Source: Roseovarius indicus
GTDB taxonomy: Bacteria; Pseudomonadota; Alphaproteobacteria; Rhodobacterales; Rhodobacteraceae
Direction of reading: 5' to 3'
DNA: 64,000 bases
Assembly (NCBI RefSeq): GCF_008728195.1
Contig: NZ_CP031598.1
Location: forward strand, 3,224,001-3,288,000
Numbering within the stretch: the first letter of the stretch is position 1; the number at the start of each line of letters is the position of its first letter. Below, piece after piece: positions 10,469 to 18,853 of the stretch. Below the pieces are notes generated by a model. That model was given only the letters and a program-made list of their open reading frames with translations. It was not told where the DNA came from and did not search any database. A program made the translations under genes and the position numbers.

Positions 10469-10619
10469 TCTGTGCGGTAAATCGCCGGATTCATGGACTC
10501 TGTTGTCCAAAAACCTTGCCCATCCGATTTCCAGCCGATAATCACACCAAAGGTCCACGTGTAAGAAAAAGTGAACGACGGGGCCGCCTTGGGGATGGGG
10601 CAAAAGGGACGGGGTTTAC

Positions 10620-11939
10620 GTGCGAACACGACTCGCAATCAAGTTTCATGCGTTTCTGGAAAGGTATTTCCCGGAGCGCAGGGTTTTCCTTCGGTCAGAT
10701 AACGACACGCGGTTCATCCGCCTGAAACCCGGATCGCAACTCATTGCCTTCGTTGGTGTTTCGGCAGTTGTCGCCTGGACGATCATCGCGACCGCCGTCT
10801 TGCTGATGGACTCGATCGGATCCGGCAACTTCCGCGAACAGGCCAAGCGCGACCAGCGCACTTACGAGGCCCGGCTCAACGCACTCGAAGCAGAACGCAA
10901 CAGCCGCGCCGAAGAAGCCGCCGCCGCGCAGGAGCGTTTCAACTCCGCGCTGAAACAAATCTCGACCATGCAATCCGACCTGCTGGCCTCCGAAACGCGC
11001 CGGCGCGAGCTGGAAACCGGCATCGAGGTCATCCAGTCGACCCTGCGCCGCACGATGAAGGAACGCGACACGGCGCGCGACGAGAACGCAGAGCTTGCGC
11101 TGGCCCTGCGCGACAGCGACCCGGACACGCTGGCCGACGAGGAGGGCATGGGCACCGACGCCACGCTCGAGACCCTGACCGCCGCGCTTTCCGACACGGC
11201 CCGCCAGCGCGACAAGATCAACAACGACGCCCAGATGGCGCTGCTCGAGGCCAACGAAATGGCCGCGCAGATCCAGCTGATGAAGGACCAGAACGACCAG
11301 ATCTTCCGTCAGCTCGAAGACGCGATGACGATCTCGGTCGAACCGCTCGACAAGATGTTCACCGCCGCCGGCATGGACACCGACAACATGCTCGACACCG
11401 TGCGCCGCGGCTATTCGGGCCAAGGCGGGCCGCTGATGCCCCTTTCCTTCTCGACCCGGGGCGAAGAACCCACGCCGGACGCCATGCGCGCCAACCGCAT
11501 CCTCAACCAGCTCGACCGCCTGAACCTGTACCGGATCGCCGCCCAGAAGGCGCCATTCGCCCTGCCGGTTAAGTCGACCTTCCGCTTCACCTCGGGCTTC
11601 GGCATGCGCTGGGGCCGGATGCACTCGGGCACCGATTTCGCCTCCAAGCACGGTACGCCGATCTATGCCACGGCTGACGGTGTCGTCATTCATGCCGAGT
11701 GGCTTTCGGGCTATGGCCGCCTCGTGAAGATCCAGCATGAATTCGGCATCGAGACCCGATACGCCCATATGTCGCGCATTCGGGTCAAAAAAGGCCAAAG
11801 GGTCTCGCGCGGGGAACGTATTGGTGATATGGGGAGCACTGGACGTTCCACGGGCACGCATCTACACTACGAGGTCCGTGTCGGCGGCAAGGCCGTCAAC
11901 CCCATGATCTACATCAAGGCTGCGAGAAATGTTTTCTAA
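10620..11939 (+). CDS. M23 family metallopeptidase, bitopic membrane protein with coiled coil
   Basis: Protein of 439 residues with a cytoplasmic N-terminus, one membrane helix (about 41-63), a long coiled coil (about 70-200) and a C-terminal LytM/M23 domain. The zinc motifs HSGTDFA and THLHYEV are both present, so it should be an active peptidoglycan endopeptidase rather than a degenerate activator. The start is GTG at 10620. The last eleven bases overlap the bactofilin gene. This pairing is known from other alphaproteobacteria, where the M23 protein works with the bactofilin scaffold in localised cell-wall growth. Confidence 0.93.
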   Translation: MRTRLAIKFHAFLERYFPERRVFLRSDNDTRFIRLKPGSQLIAFVGVSAVVAWTIIATAVLLMDSIGSGNFREQAKRDQRTYEARLNALEAERNSRAEEAAAAQERFNSALKQISTMQSDLLASETRRRELETGIEVIQSTLRRTMKERDTARDENAELALALRDSDPDTLADEEGMGTDATLETLTAALSDTARQRDKINNDAQMALLEANEMAAQIQLMKDQNDQIFRQLEDAMTISVEPLDKMFTAAGMDTDNMLDTVRRGYSGQGGPLMPLSFSTRGEEPTPDAMRANRILNQLDRLNLYRIAAQKAPFALPVKSTFRFTSGFGMRWGRMHSGTDFASKHGTPIYATADGVVIHAEWLSGYGRLVKIQHEFGIETRYAHMSRIRVKKGQRVSRGERIGDMGSTGRSTGTHLHYEVRVGGKAVNPMIYIKAARNVF

Positions 11940-12480
11940 GAGCAAAATCAACGATCCCGCCCCCAAGCAAGATGCCGCGGCCAAACCGGCAGTTCCGGAA
12001 AAGCCCGACACTTCGCGCAACGACTCACCCTCGACCGAATTCAAGGCCGCGGCCCCCAAGGCCAAGCCGCCGGCGTCGGTTCTGTCGTCTGACCTGCACG
12101 TCACCGGCAACCTGAAGACCACCGGCGATATCCAGGTCGAAGGCACCGTCGAAGGCGACATTCGCGCGCACCTGCTGACCATCGGCGAAGGCGCCACGAT
12201 AAAGGGCGAAGTCATCGCCGATGACGTGGTGATCAACGGCCGCATCGTGGGCCGGGTTCGCGGCCTCAAGGTTCGCCTGACCTCGACCGCGCGGGTCGAA
12301 GGCGACATCATCCACAAGACCATCGCCATCGAATCCGGCGCGCATTTCGAAGGTTCGGTGCAGCGTCAGGACGACCCGCTCAATTCCAAGCCGAAGAACC
12401 AGCAGCAGGCCGGTGGCGGCCAGCAAAACCAGCAGGGGCAGCAGAAGCCCCAGCAGGTTCAGGAAGCCGCCAAGGGCTGA
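11929..12480 (+). CDS. Bactofilin
   Basis: Polymer-forming cytoskeletal protein of 183 residues. The central right-handed beta-helix (about 55-140) shows regular hydrophobic repeats such as LHVTGNLKTTGDIQVEG, TVEGDIRAHLLTIGEGA and GRVRGLKVRLTSTARVEGD. The ends are unstructured: a Lys/Pro/Ala-rich N-terminus and a Gln-rich C-terminus (QQNQQGQQKPQQ). It overlaps the upstream M23 peptidase gene, so the two are translationally coupled. A strong terminator follows. It probably recruits the peptidase to sites of envelope remodelling. Confidence 0.94.
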   Translation: MFSKSKINDPAPKQDAAAKPAVPEKPDTSRNDSPSTEFKAAAPKAKPPASVLSSDLHVTGNLKTTGDIQVEGTVEGDIRAHLLTIGEGATIKGEVIADDVVINGRIVGRVRGLKVRLTSTARVEGDIIHKTIAIESGAHFEGSVQRQDDPLNSKPKNQQQAGGGQQNQQGQQKPQQVQEAAKG

Positions 12481-12505
12481 TACCCGACGGCTTGACCGAC
12501 ACGGG

Positions 12506-12541
12506 AAAGGCGCCCTGCTTCGCAGCGGCGCCTTTTGTTTT
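12506..12541 (+). terminator. Rho-independent terminator after the bactofilin gene
   Basis: AAAGGCGCC pairs with GGCGCCTTT. An inner CTGC-TTC-GCAG stem extends the hairpin, and TTTTGTTTT follows on the plus strand. It separates the peptidase-bactofilin pair from the convergent minus-strand operon. Confidence 0.85.
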
Positions 12542-12557
12542 GGAGGTGGCAGCCGCC

Positions 12558-14246
12558 CTACCCGCCCCGGTGCTTGAAGCTGTCTCGCCTGAATGAATAA
12601 AGCGCCGAAGGGTCGACCATCGTGTCGATCACCGCGGGCTTGCCGCATTGCAGTGCATCCTCCACCGCCTCGGCCAGTTGCGGCAGCGTGTCGGCCCGAT
12701 AGCCCTTTGCCCCGTACAACTCGGCCAGCTTGTCGAACGGCGGGCTAGACACATCGGCGCCGATGTAGCGCTCGCCGAAGAAGTCGCGCTGATAGGCCTT
12801 CTCGGCCCCCCAGCAGCAGTTGTTCATCACCACGGTCACGGTATTGATCCCGTGATCCACCGCCGTCGACAGCTCGGACACGGTCATGCCGAACCCGCCA
12901 TCGCCCATGAGCGACACCACCGGCCGGTCGGGTGCGGCCAGCTTCACGCCCAGCCCGCAGGCGAAGGAAAACCCGACCAGCCCGAAATCGAGCGGCGTGA
13001 ACAGGCTCTTGGGCTGCCAGTAGTTCAGCGCGTCGGTCGCCTGAAGGCAGAGCGTGCCGGCATCCATCGTGATCGCCGCATCCTTCGGGAGCACGTCCCG
13101 CAAGGTCTTGAAGAGGCCCGAGGGCTGCAACGGCGTGGAGTCGACATCGGCCTCGGCGTCGCGTGTCTGAAGGTAAGCCGAGCGCTCAGCCTTGAAAGCC
13201 TCGGTCCAGGCCTCGGCCTTTGTCCGCGCGTCCATTTTCGCCAGCGCGGCAGTCAGTTGCCCCGCCACCGTGGGCGCGTCTCCGTGAATGCCCAACGACA
13301 CCGGGAAATACCGCCCGATCGCCGTCGGCTCCATTTCGACCTGTATTATCTCGGCCCGTTCATTAATGTTATCATAGCTGTAGAAGGTGGAGTTGAAGCC
13401 GATCCGCGTGCCGAGCGCAAGGATCACATCGGCCTCCTTCACCAGCCGCGAAGCAACGACATTCCCTCGGGGCCCCATCTGCCCTGCATTGAGAGGATGG
13501 CCGAAAGGCACCGCGTCACCATGGCCGGGCGATGTCACCACCGGACAGCCCGCCGCCTCGGCCAGCGCGAGGCATGGCTCGGCTGCGCCGGTGTTCTTGA
13601 TGCCGCCGCCGGCGATGATCACGGGCCGCGCCGCCTTTGCCAGCATCGCGGCCGCCCGGTCGATGGCCTCAGGCGCGCCCGCCGGGGCGGCGAAGGGGCG
13701 GTATTGCCCAGGCGTCTGGAACGCGCCGAACTCCGCCTGTCCCGACAGCACGTCGCGCGGCAGGTTCAGCTGAACCGGGCCGCGCCGCGGCGCCAATGCC
13801 TCGCGAAACGCCTCGCGCATCATTTCGGGCACACGGTCGGCGCCCGTCGCCGTCCACACCTTCTTGGTGACCGGCTTGAACAGGGCCTGTTGGTCGACCT
13901 CCTGGAAGGCGTCACGGTAGACATGCCCGCTTGCGAGGGCACCGGCGAGGCTCACGACAGGCGAATAGGCGGCCTTCGCCTGCGCCAACCCGGTCACCAA
14001 GTTGGTGGCCCCCGGCCCGTTCTGCCCGGCAAGGATCACCCCCGCCTGCCCGCTCATCCGGGCATAGCCATCGGCCATATGGGTGCCGGTCCGCTCGTCA
14101 TGCACGCCGATGAAGCGGATGCCCCTGGCATCGTAAAGTGCGTCAAACATCTCCATCGTCGCGGAACCGATCAAACCGAACAGGGTCGAGACCCCTTCCG
14201 CCTCCAGCGCCTTCACCGCGGCCTGCCCGCCCGTCATCTTTTCCAT
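12558..14246 (-). CDS. Thiamine-diphosphate-dependent enzyme (acetolactate synthase / Xsc-like)
   Basis: Protein of 562 residues with the three-domain layout of thiamine-diphosphate decarboxylases. The N-terminal domain has the activating Glu in VHDERTGTHMADGYAR and the GQNGPG turn; the C-terminal cofactor motif is GDGGFGM with NNCCWG about 30 residues later. FGLIGSATM and FQEVDQ recall sulfoacetaldehyde acetyltransferase (Xsc), but residues specific for that enzyme cannot be confirmed by eye. Start at ATG 14246, with GGAGGAC just upstream. It is the last gene of the minus-strand catabolic operon, so it probably acts on a 2-oxoacid or aldehyde produced by the earlier steps. Confidence 0.85.
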   Translation of the reverse strand: MEKMTGGQAAVKALEAEGVSTLFGLIGSATMEMFDALYDARGIRFIGVHDERTGTHMADGYARMSGQAGVILAGQNGPGATNLVTGLAQAKAAYSPVVSLAGALASGHVYRDAFQEVDQQALFKPVTKKVWTATGADRVPEMMREAFREALAPRRGPVQLNLPRDVLSGQAEFGAFQTPGQYRPFAAPAGAPEAIDRAAAMLAKAARPVIIAGGGIKNTGAAEPCLALAEAAGCPVVTSPGHGDAVPFGHPLNAGQMGPRGNVVASRLVKEADVILALGTRIGFNSTFYSYDNINERAEIIQVEMEPTAIGRYFPVSLGIHGDAPTVAGQLTAALAKMDARTKAEAWTEAFKAERSAYLQTRDAEADVDSTPLQPSGLFKTLRDVLPKDAAITMDAGTLCLQATDALNYWQPKSLFTPLDFGLVGFSFACGLGVKLAAPDRPVVSLMGDGGFGMTVSELSTAVDHGINTVTVVMNNCCWGAEKAYQRDFFGERYIGADVSSPPFDKLAELYGAKGYRADTLPQLAEAVEDALQCGKPAVIDTMVDPSALYSFRRDSFKHRGG

Positions 14247-14273
14247 GCTGTCCTCCTCCACGTCATGACCACT

Positions 14274-15077
14274 CTACGCCTGGGCCCCCTCCTGCCCAAG
14301 GAAGGTCTTCAACGGCCCGACAAACAGCTCGGGCCGCTCGATCAGGCCAAGGTGCTGAAGCTCCGGCACGATCACCACGTCGGCCTCGCCCATTTCCTTT
14401 GCGATGGCCCAGCTCATCGCCGGGGTCGACCCGCTGTCATTCTGGCAGGTCATGACCAGCGCCGGCTGATGGATCGGCGGTTCGGGCCGGATCAGTTCCG
14501 TGACACCCTCCGCAAGCACCACGCGGTGAGCGGCATAATTCCGATGATCATTGGCCAGAACCGTCGCGCGAACTTCGGCAACGATCTCTTTGTGATCGTT
14601 ACGAAAGTCTTCTGTGAACCACCGCTCCAACGTCGCGTCGATATTGGCCGCCGGCCCGCGGGTACCGGTCTCCCGCGCGCGGTCCTCGACGAGCTTCTGC
14701 TGCGCCTCGCCCCGCTCATGCGGCGAGTTAAGGATCGCCAGCGCCGACACACGGCCGGGGTGATCCATCGCCACCCGGCGGTTGATCATCCCGCCCAGCG
14801 AGAACCCCACGAGCGCCGCCTGCGCGATCCCAAGCTCATCCATCAGGTCGATCAGTTGCTGCCCGAGCGCCGTCAGATTGACCTCGCCCTGCGGCAGCGC
14901 GGTCTCGCCATGCCCCAGGAGGTCATAGCTCAGCACCCGGAACCGATCGGCCAGCACCGGGGCCACCCCGCCCCATGTCACCTGCCGGGTCAGCCCCAGC
15001 CCGTGCAGCAGCACGACCACCGGTGCATCGTCGGGCCCGGTCAGGTCATAGGCCGTACCACCCCGGCTGACAGGCAT
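14274..15077 (-). CDS. Alpha/beta hydrolase
   Basis: Hydrolase of 267 residues with the canonical fold. The oxyanion-hole segment is LLHGLGL (24-30) and the nucleophile is Ser93 in GFSLGG. An acid is likely in CQNDSG and the His in ELQHLGL. It resembles 3-oxoadipate enol-lactonase and RutD-like enzymes. The ATG overlaps the stop of the DUF1185 gene by one base (TGATG), so translation is coupled. In this operon it could cleave an ester, enol-lactone or N-formyl/enamide intermediate after ring opening by the flavin monooxygenase. Confidence 0.88.
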   Translation of the reverse strand: MPVSRGGTAYDLTGPDDAPVVVLLHGLGLTRQVTWGGVAPVLADRFRVLSYDLLGHGETALPQGEVNLTALGQQLIDLMDELGIAQAALVGFSLGGMINRRVAMDHPGRVSALAILNSPHERGEAQQKLVEDRARETGTRGPAANIDATLERWFTEDFRNDHKEIVAEVRATVLANDHRNYAAHRVVLAEGVTELIRPEPPIHQPALVMTCQNDSGSTPAMSWAIAKEMGEADVVIVPELQHLGLIERPELFVGPLKTFLGQEGAQA

Positions 15078-15673
15078 CACACGCCCGCCGGGTTGTCGAC
15101 GTCGTGGCCCATGGCCCGCAAATCGGCATAGCGGTCGCCGATCCGGTGGTTCGGGTGCCCGCCCACCGACGCGCCAAGCGCCACCACCACCTCATCCGGC
15201 CCCGGCGCATCGGGGATATCGAGGTGTATGGTCTGGTAATGAGAACGCATCCCGGCATCGTCCTTGTGCATCAGCGGAATCATGATCGGCTGCCCCGCGA
15301 CGCCCTTGCAGTTGGTGAAAGCGAGGTAGGATTTTGCCTTGATTGCATCCCGTAACTGGTTGCCAAACCACAAGGAATGGGTCAGCGCCTGCGCGTGTTC
15401 CACTTCGCCCCCCATGCCCACGACCGAGGCCTTGCCGCACCCTTCCAGCGCGTCGCCCGTGACGTCGAGCAGCATCTCGGTCAGCAGCTTGCCGATCTCG
15501 GGGCAGATCTCCTGAACCTCGGGGCTCAGATCCTCGACATGGCCCCTCCCGAACCACGGGTTGCGAATGACGGCCAACGCGGCCACCAGCTTGGTGGGCG
15601 TCGCCACCTCTTTCCAGCCTTCCTTGTAGGTCGTCTGAACCTGCAGCAACGTGCGCCTGATCTCAGCCGGCAT
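15077..15673 (-). CDS. DUF1185 ("amino acid synthesis") family protein
   Basis: Protein of 198 residues matching the DUF1185 family by length and by segments such as RNPWFGRGHVEDLSPEV, GKASVVGMGGEVEHAQA and ASVGGHPNHRIGDRYAD. Homologues are annotated "amino acid synthesis", but no reaction is established. The start lies inside the end of the monooxygenase gene (11-base overlap) with AAGGAG upstream. Its stop overlaps the start of the hydrolase gene. This tight packing shows that it belongs to the same pathway. Confidence 0.85.
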   Translation of the reverse strand: MPAEIRRTLLQVQTTYKEGWKEVATPTKLVAALAVIRNPWFGRGHVEDLSPEVQEICPEIGKLLTEMLLDVTGDALEGCGKASVVGMGGEVEHAQALTHSLWFGNQLRDAIKAKSYLAFTNCKGVAGQPIMIPLMHKDDAGMRSHYQTIHLDIPDAPGPDEVVVALGASVGGHPNHRIGDRYADLRAMGHDVDNPAGV

Positions 15674-16721
15674 GGGCCATCTCCTTTTCTGCGAATTCCG
15701 GCATCACCTTGTCGATGAACAGCTGCAGCGAGCGTTTCTGCTGCGCCATGTCCATGCCCATCGACGCGTAATAGACAAACGCATCGGCCCCCACGGCCTC
15801 ATGCGCCTTGAGCTTCTCGACCACCTGATCGGGCGTGCCGAACATCAGGTTCTCTTCCAGCATCTCGGGGTCGACCCTGGCATTCCCGTCCAGCTCTTCG
15901 AGTGGAACTTGTTCCGGGAAGCCGTTGATAACCTCGCCTTTTTTCATCATCAGGTTGCCGAATTGCCCCAACACATGCCGGATCGAACCCATCGCCGCCT
16001 TGCGGTCATCCTCGGTCTCGTAGACGGCGGAATGGCGCATTACGGCCCAGGTTCCCTTGTAGGGCTTGCCCGCCTTATCGACCGCCTCGTCCAGCCGCCG
16101 GCGATACGTCTGCACCTCCGAAAGCGGCATCGTCAGTGGCCAGCTCAGGATGTCGCAATCATGTTCGACGGCATAATCGAAAGTGATCGGCGCCCGCGCG
16201 GCCACCCAGACGGGCACCTTTTGCTGCACCGGTTTGGGGCAGGATGTGGCGGTGGGAAACTGCCAGAACTCGCCGTCATGAGCATAATCCCCCTCCCAGA
16301 GCTTGAGCACCACCGGCAGCATTTCCTGCATGTAGCGCCAGCTGTCACGCTGATCGAGACCAGGCTTCATTCGATCGAACTCCCGCTGGTAAGCGCCTGA
16401 TCCGATACCGAATTCCAGCCTTCCATCGCTCAGCAGGTCCAGCATCGCGGCCTCGCCGGCCAGGTTGATCGGGTGCCAGTAAGCCGCGTTCACCACACCG
16501 ATGCCCAGCCGGATGTTCTTCGCGTGCTCGCCCCACCACGTCAGGATCTGGAACGGGTTCGGCGCAATCGTCATCTCGAGCGCGTGGTGCTCGGCCGCCC
16601 AGGCGATCTCGAACCCGGCCGCATCGGCCATTTTCACCATTTCCAGCGTATGGTCGCGCACCTCCCGCATATCTGTCTCGGGGCTCATGCGCTCAAGGTT
16701 GATTGCCAAATGGAACTTCAT
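15663..16721 (-). CDS. LLM-class flavin-dependent monooxygenase
   Basis: Luciferase-like monooxygenase of 352 residues, expected to use reduced flavin supplied by a partner reductase. Family segments are WAAEHHAL, a flavin-pocket run IRLGIGVVNAAYWHP, and GRLEFGIGSGAYQREFDRM. I start it at ATG 16721, where GGAGAGAGTG lies just upstream; GTG 16724 is an alternative. The operon also encodes a flavin reductase, an aldehyde dehydrogenase and a hydrolase. This makes it the likely ring-opening or dealkylating oxygenase of the pathway. Confidence 0.92.
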   Translation of the reverse strand: MKFHLAINLERMSPETDMREVRDHTLEMVKMADAAGFEIAWAAEHHALEMTIAPNPFQILTWWGEHAKNIRLGIGVVNAAYWHPINLAGEAAMLDLLSDGRLEFGIGSGAYQREFDRMKPGLDQRDSWRYMQEMLPVVLKLWEGDYAHDGEFWQFPTATSCPKPVQQKVPVWVAARAPITFDYAVEHDCDILSWPLTMPLSEVQTYRRRLDEAVDKAGKPYKGTWAVMRHSAVYETEDDRKAAMGSIRHVLGQFGNLMMKKGEVINGFPEQVPLEELDGNARVDPEMLEENLMFGTPDQVVEKLKAHEAVGADAFVYYASMGMDMAQQKRSLQLFIDKVMPEFAEKEMAHAG

Positions 16722-16734
16722 CACTCTCTCCTTC

Positions 16735-18207
16735 TCATCGCATCTGGAACGGGTTTCCGACCGGCGCGTCGGACATGTTCATCCAGACTGTCTTGGGACG
16801 GGTGTAATCGTAGACGGCCTGAAGCCCGCTTTCCCGGCCATAGCCCGAGGCCTTGTTGCCCCCGAACTCCGCTATCGGTGAAATCACCCGGTAGGTGTTC
16901 ACCCAGACGATGCCAGCGCGCACCGCGCGGCTCATCCTCAGGGCGCGGGCACTGTCGCGGGTGAAGATGCCGGCAGCCAGCCCGTGCTCGGTATCGTTGG
17001 CAAGACGCAGCGCTTCCTCCTCGGTCCGGAACCGCAGGACACACAGGACGGGGCCGAACAGCTCGGTATCGACGATCTTCAGATCGGGCGACGGGCAATC
17101 GATCACGGTGGGCTGAAAGAACATCTCGCCCGCCTCGGCCCGGCGCCCGCCGCAGACCACCGTCGCACCTTGCGCGACCGCGCCGACCACCTCCCGCTCG
17201 ATCGTCTCGAGCTGGCCCCTGGTGCAGAGCGGGCCCATCTCGGTCTCTTCGGCCATCGGGTCACCGATGCGGATGCCCTCCGCGATCGCCTTCATCCGGG
17301 CGATGAACTCGTCCGCCACGTCTTCGTGCACGATCAGCCGCGAGCCAGCCACACAGCTTTGCCCCGAAGCGCCGAAAATCCCGGCAACAGACCCGTTTAC
17401 GGCGCTTTCCACATCTGCATCATCGAACACGATGAAGGGCGATTTGCCGCCAAGCTCGAGGCTCACCTCGGCAAAGTTGCTGGCCGAGTTCATCACCACA
17501 TGCCGCGCCGCCACAGGCCCGCCGGTAAAGCTGACCCGCGCCACCAGAGGATGCGAGGTCAGCACCTTGCCGCACGGGTCGCCATGACCGGAGACGATAT
17601 TCACCACGCCATCCGGTATCCCCGCCTCGGCAATCAACTTTCCGAATTCGAGGATCGTTGCCGGCGCGTGTTCCGAGGTCTTCAGAACCACCGTATTTCC
17701 AGCCGCCAACGCCGGGCCGATCTTCACCGAGGTCAGAAACAGCTGGCTGTTCCATGGCACCACGGCGGCAACGACGCCCACCGGTTCGCGGTTGGTGAAA
17801 ACGAAGAGGTCGGGCTTGTCGATTGGCAGCGTCTCGCCGCTGATCTTGTCGGCGGCGCCGGCGTAGAAATGAAAGAACTCGGCGATGTACTTTGCCTGCC
17901 AGCGGGTTTCCTTGAACATCTTGCCGCTGTCGCGCGTCTCGATCTCGCCCAACGCCTCCGACCGGTCGGCCAGAAGATCGCCCAGCTTGCGCAGGCAGCG
18001 GCCCCGCTCGGTGGGTGTCATCCGCGCCCAAGGACCTTCATAACAGGCCTCGTGCGCCGCTTTCACCGCGCGGTCGATGTCTTCGGCCGTGGCTTCCGGG
18101 GCGATGGCCCAGACTTTGCCGGTTGCGGGGTTCGTCGTTTCAAACGTGCCCCCGTCCGACGCGGCGACCCACGCGCCGCCGATCAGCATCCTGTATTCTT
18201 CGATCAT
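16735..18207 (-). CDS. NAD(P)-dependent aldehyde dehydrogenase
   Basis: Aldehyde dehydrogenase superfamily member of 490 residues. The catalytic Cys285 is in GQSCVAG, the general base Glu251 in LELGGKSP, and Asn153 in PWNSQ. The N-terminal segment MIEEYRMLIGGAW is typical of betaine/hydroxymuconic-type aldehyde dehydrogenases. The start at 18207 is fixed by AAGGAG 7 bases upstream; a longer frame would run into the flavin reductase gene and is rejected. It lies between the reductase and monooxygenase genes in one operon, so it should oxidise an aldehyde formed by the oxygenase. Confidence 0.94.
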   Translation of the reverse strand: MIEEYRMLIGGAWVAASDGGTFETTNPATGKVWAIAPEATAEDIDRAVKAAHEACYEGPWARMTPTERGRCLRKLGDLLADRSEALGEIETRDSGKMFKETRWQAKYIAEFFHFYAGAADKISGETLPIDKPDLFVFTNREPVGVVAAVVPWNSQLFLTSVKIGPALAAGNTVVLKTSEHAPATILEFGKLIAEAGIPDGVVNIVSGHGDPCGKVLTSHPLVARVSFTGGPVAARHVVMNSASNFAEVSLELGGKSPFIVFDDADVESAVNGSVAGIFGASGQSCVAGSRLIVHEDVADEFIARMKAIAEGIRIGDPMAEETEMGPLCTRGQLETIEREVVGAVAQGATVVCGGRRAEAGEMFFQPTVIDCPSPDLKIVDTELFGPVLCVLRFRTEEEALRLANDTEHGLAAGIFTRDSARALRMSRAVRAGIVWVNTYRVISPIAEFGGNKASGYGRESGLQAVYDYTRPKTVWMNMSDAPVGNPFQMR

Positions 18208-18218
18208 GTTCAGCTCCT

Positions 18219-18734
18219 TCATCCGGCGCGGGCGTGGGGCACGACCCGGTGATACGCCCCGTCGCGATAGGCCAGCGGCGGCGCCGCGCTGTCCAGAACA
18301 TCGCGGACATGGCCCACGACGATCAGGTGGCTGCCAGAGCGCACGACCTGTTGCAGATCGCACTGAAACGCCGTCGCCCCGTCGATCACTGGCGCGTGGC
18401 CTCTCGGTGCAAACACCTCGATACCGTCGAACCTGTCAGGCACGCTGCCATCATGCCGCCCGGCGAAGCGGTCGGCGATGTCCGAGGAACGTTCGGGAAG
18501 AACATTGACGCAGAAGCGTTTGTTTTCCTGCACGAACCCCGCAATGCGGCTTTGGGCGTGAAGACAAACCAGCACGGTCGGTGGATCGGCCGAGACAGAG
18601 GAGAACGCACTGACTGTCGCACCGGCCCGGCCCGCCGGGCCGTCTGTCGTCACCACCGTCACAGAGGCCGCAACGCGCCGCATTGCCGAGATGAAGTCCT
18701 CTCTGGGCACAAGCCCGTCGATCTGCCGGAACAT
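18219..18734 (-). CDS. Flavin reductase (two-component monooxygenase partner)
   Basis: Flavin reductase-like domain of 171 residues. It has the typical N-terminus DFISAMRRVAASVTVVTT, then GATVSAFSSVSADPPTVLVCL (FMN-binding barrel) and FCVNVL. I start it at ATG 18734, where GGAG lies 8 bases upstream. It is the first gene of the minus-strand catabolic operon and should feed reduced flavin to the luciferase-like oxygenase. Its 5' region is shared with the divergent LysR gene and contains the operator motif described below. Confidence 0.92.
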   Translation of the reverse strand: MFRQIDGLVPREDFISAMRRVAASVTVVTTDGPAGRAGATVSAFSSVSADPPTVLVCLHAQSRIAGFVQENKRFCVNVLPERSSDIADRFAGRHDGSVPDRFDGIEVFAPRGHAPVIDGATAFQCDLQQVVRSGSHLIVVGHVRDVLDSAAPPLAYRDGAYHRVVPHARAG

Positions 18735-18819
18735 GTCGCATCTCCTGTTCACTCATCCTGTCGCGGTCTTAGAGGTGCCACAAAAGAGAAATTCTTGAAA
18801 ACGAATTGTTTTGCGTCAT

Positions 18820-18840
18820 AAATTCGAAATATTCGAATTT
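18820..18840. promoter_or_regulatory. LysR operator candidate between lysR and the catabolic operon
   Basis: A perfect 9-bp inverted repeat (AAATTCGAA and TTCGAATTT around ATA) lies 14-34 bases before the LysR ATG and about 86 bases before the flavin reductase start. It contains TTCGAA-N3-TTCGAA. The same core recurs at 19721-19735. A weaker AATTC/GAATT pair lies at 18790-18807. The location suits an autoregulating LysR protein that also activates the divergent operon. Confidence 0.7.
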
Positions 18841-18853
18841 TAGATCTCGGCCC

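Noticed and set aside
12648-15131. Very long open frame (827 codons) antisense to the thiamine-diphosphate enzyme and hydrolase genes
   Set aside because: It is a shadow frame caused by high GC; the translation is rich in His/Arg/Gly with no domain, and the opposite strand has clear enzymes with overlapping starts.
16735-18363. Extended start of the aldehyde dehydrogenase at 18363
   Set aside because: The extra residues are low-complexity, lie inside the flavin reductase gene and have no ribosome site; AAGGAG before 18207 fixes the start.
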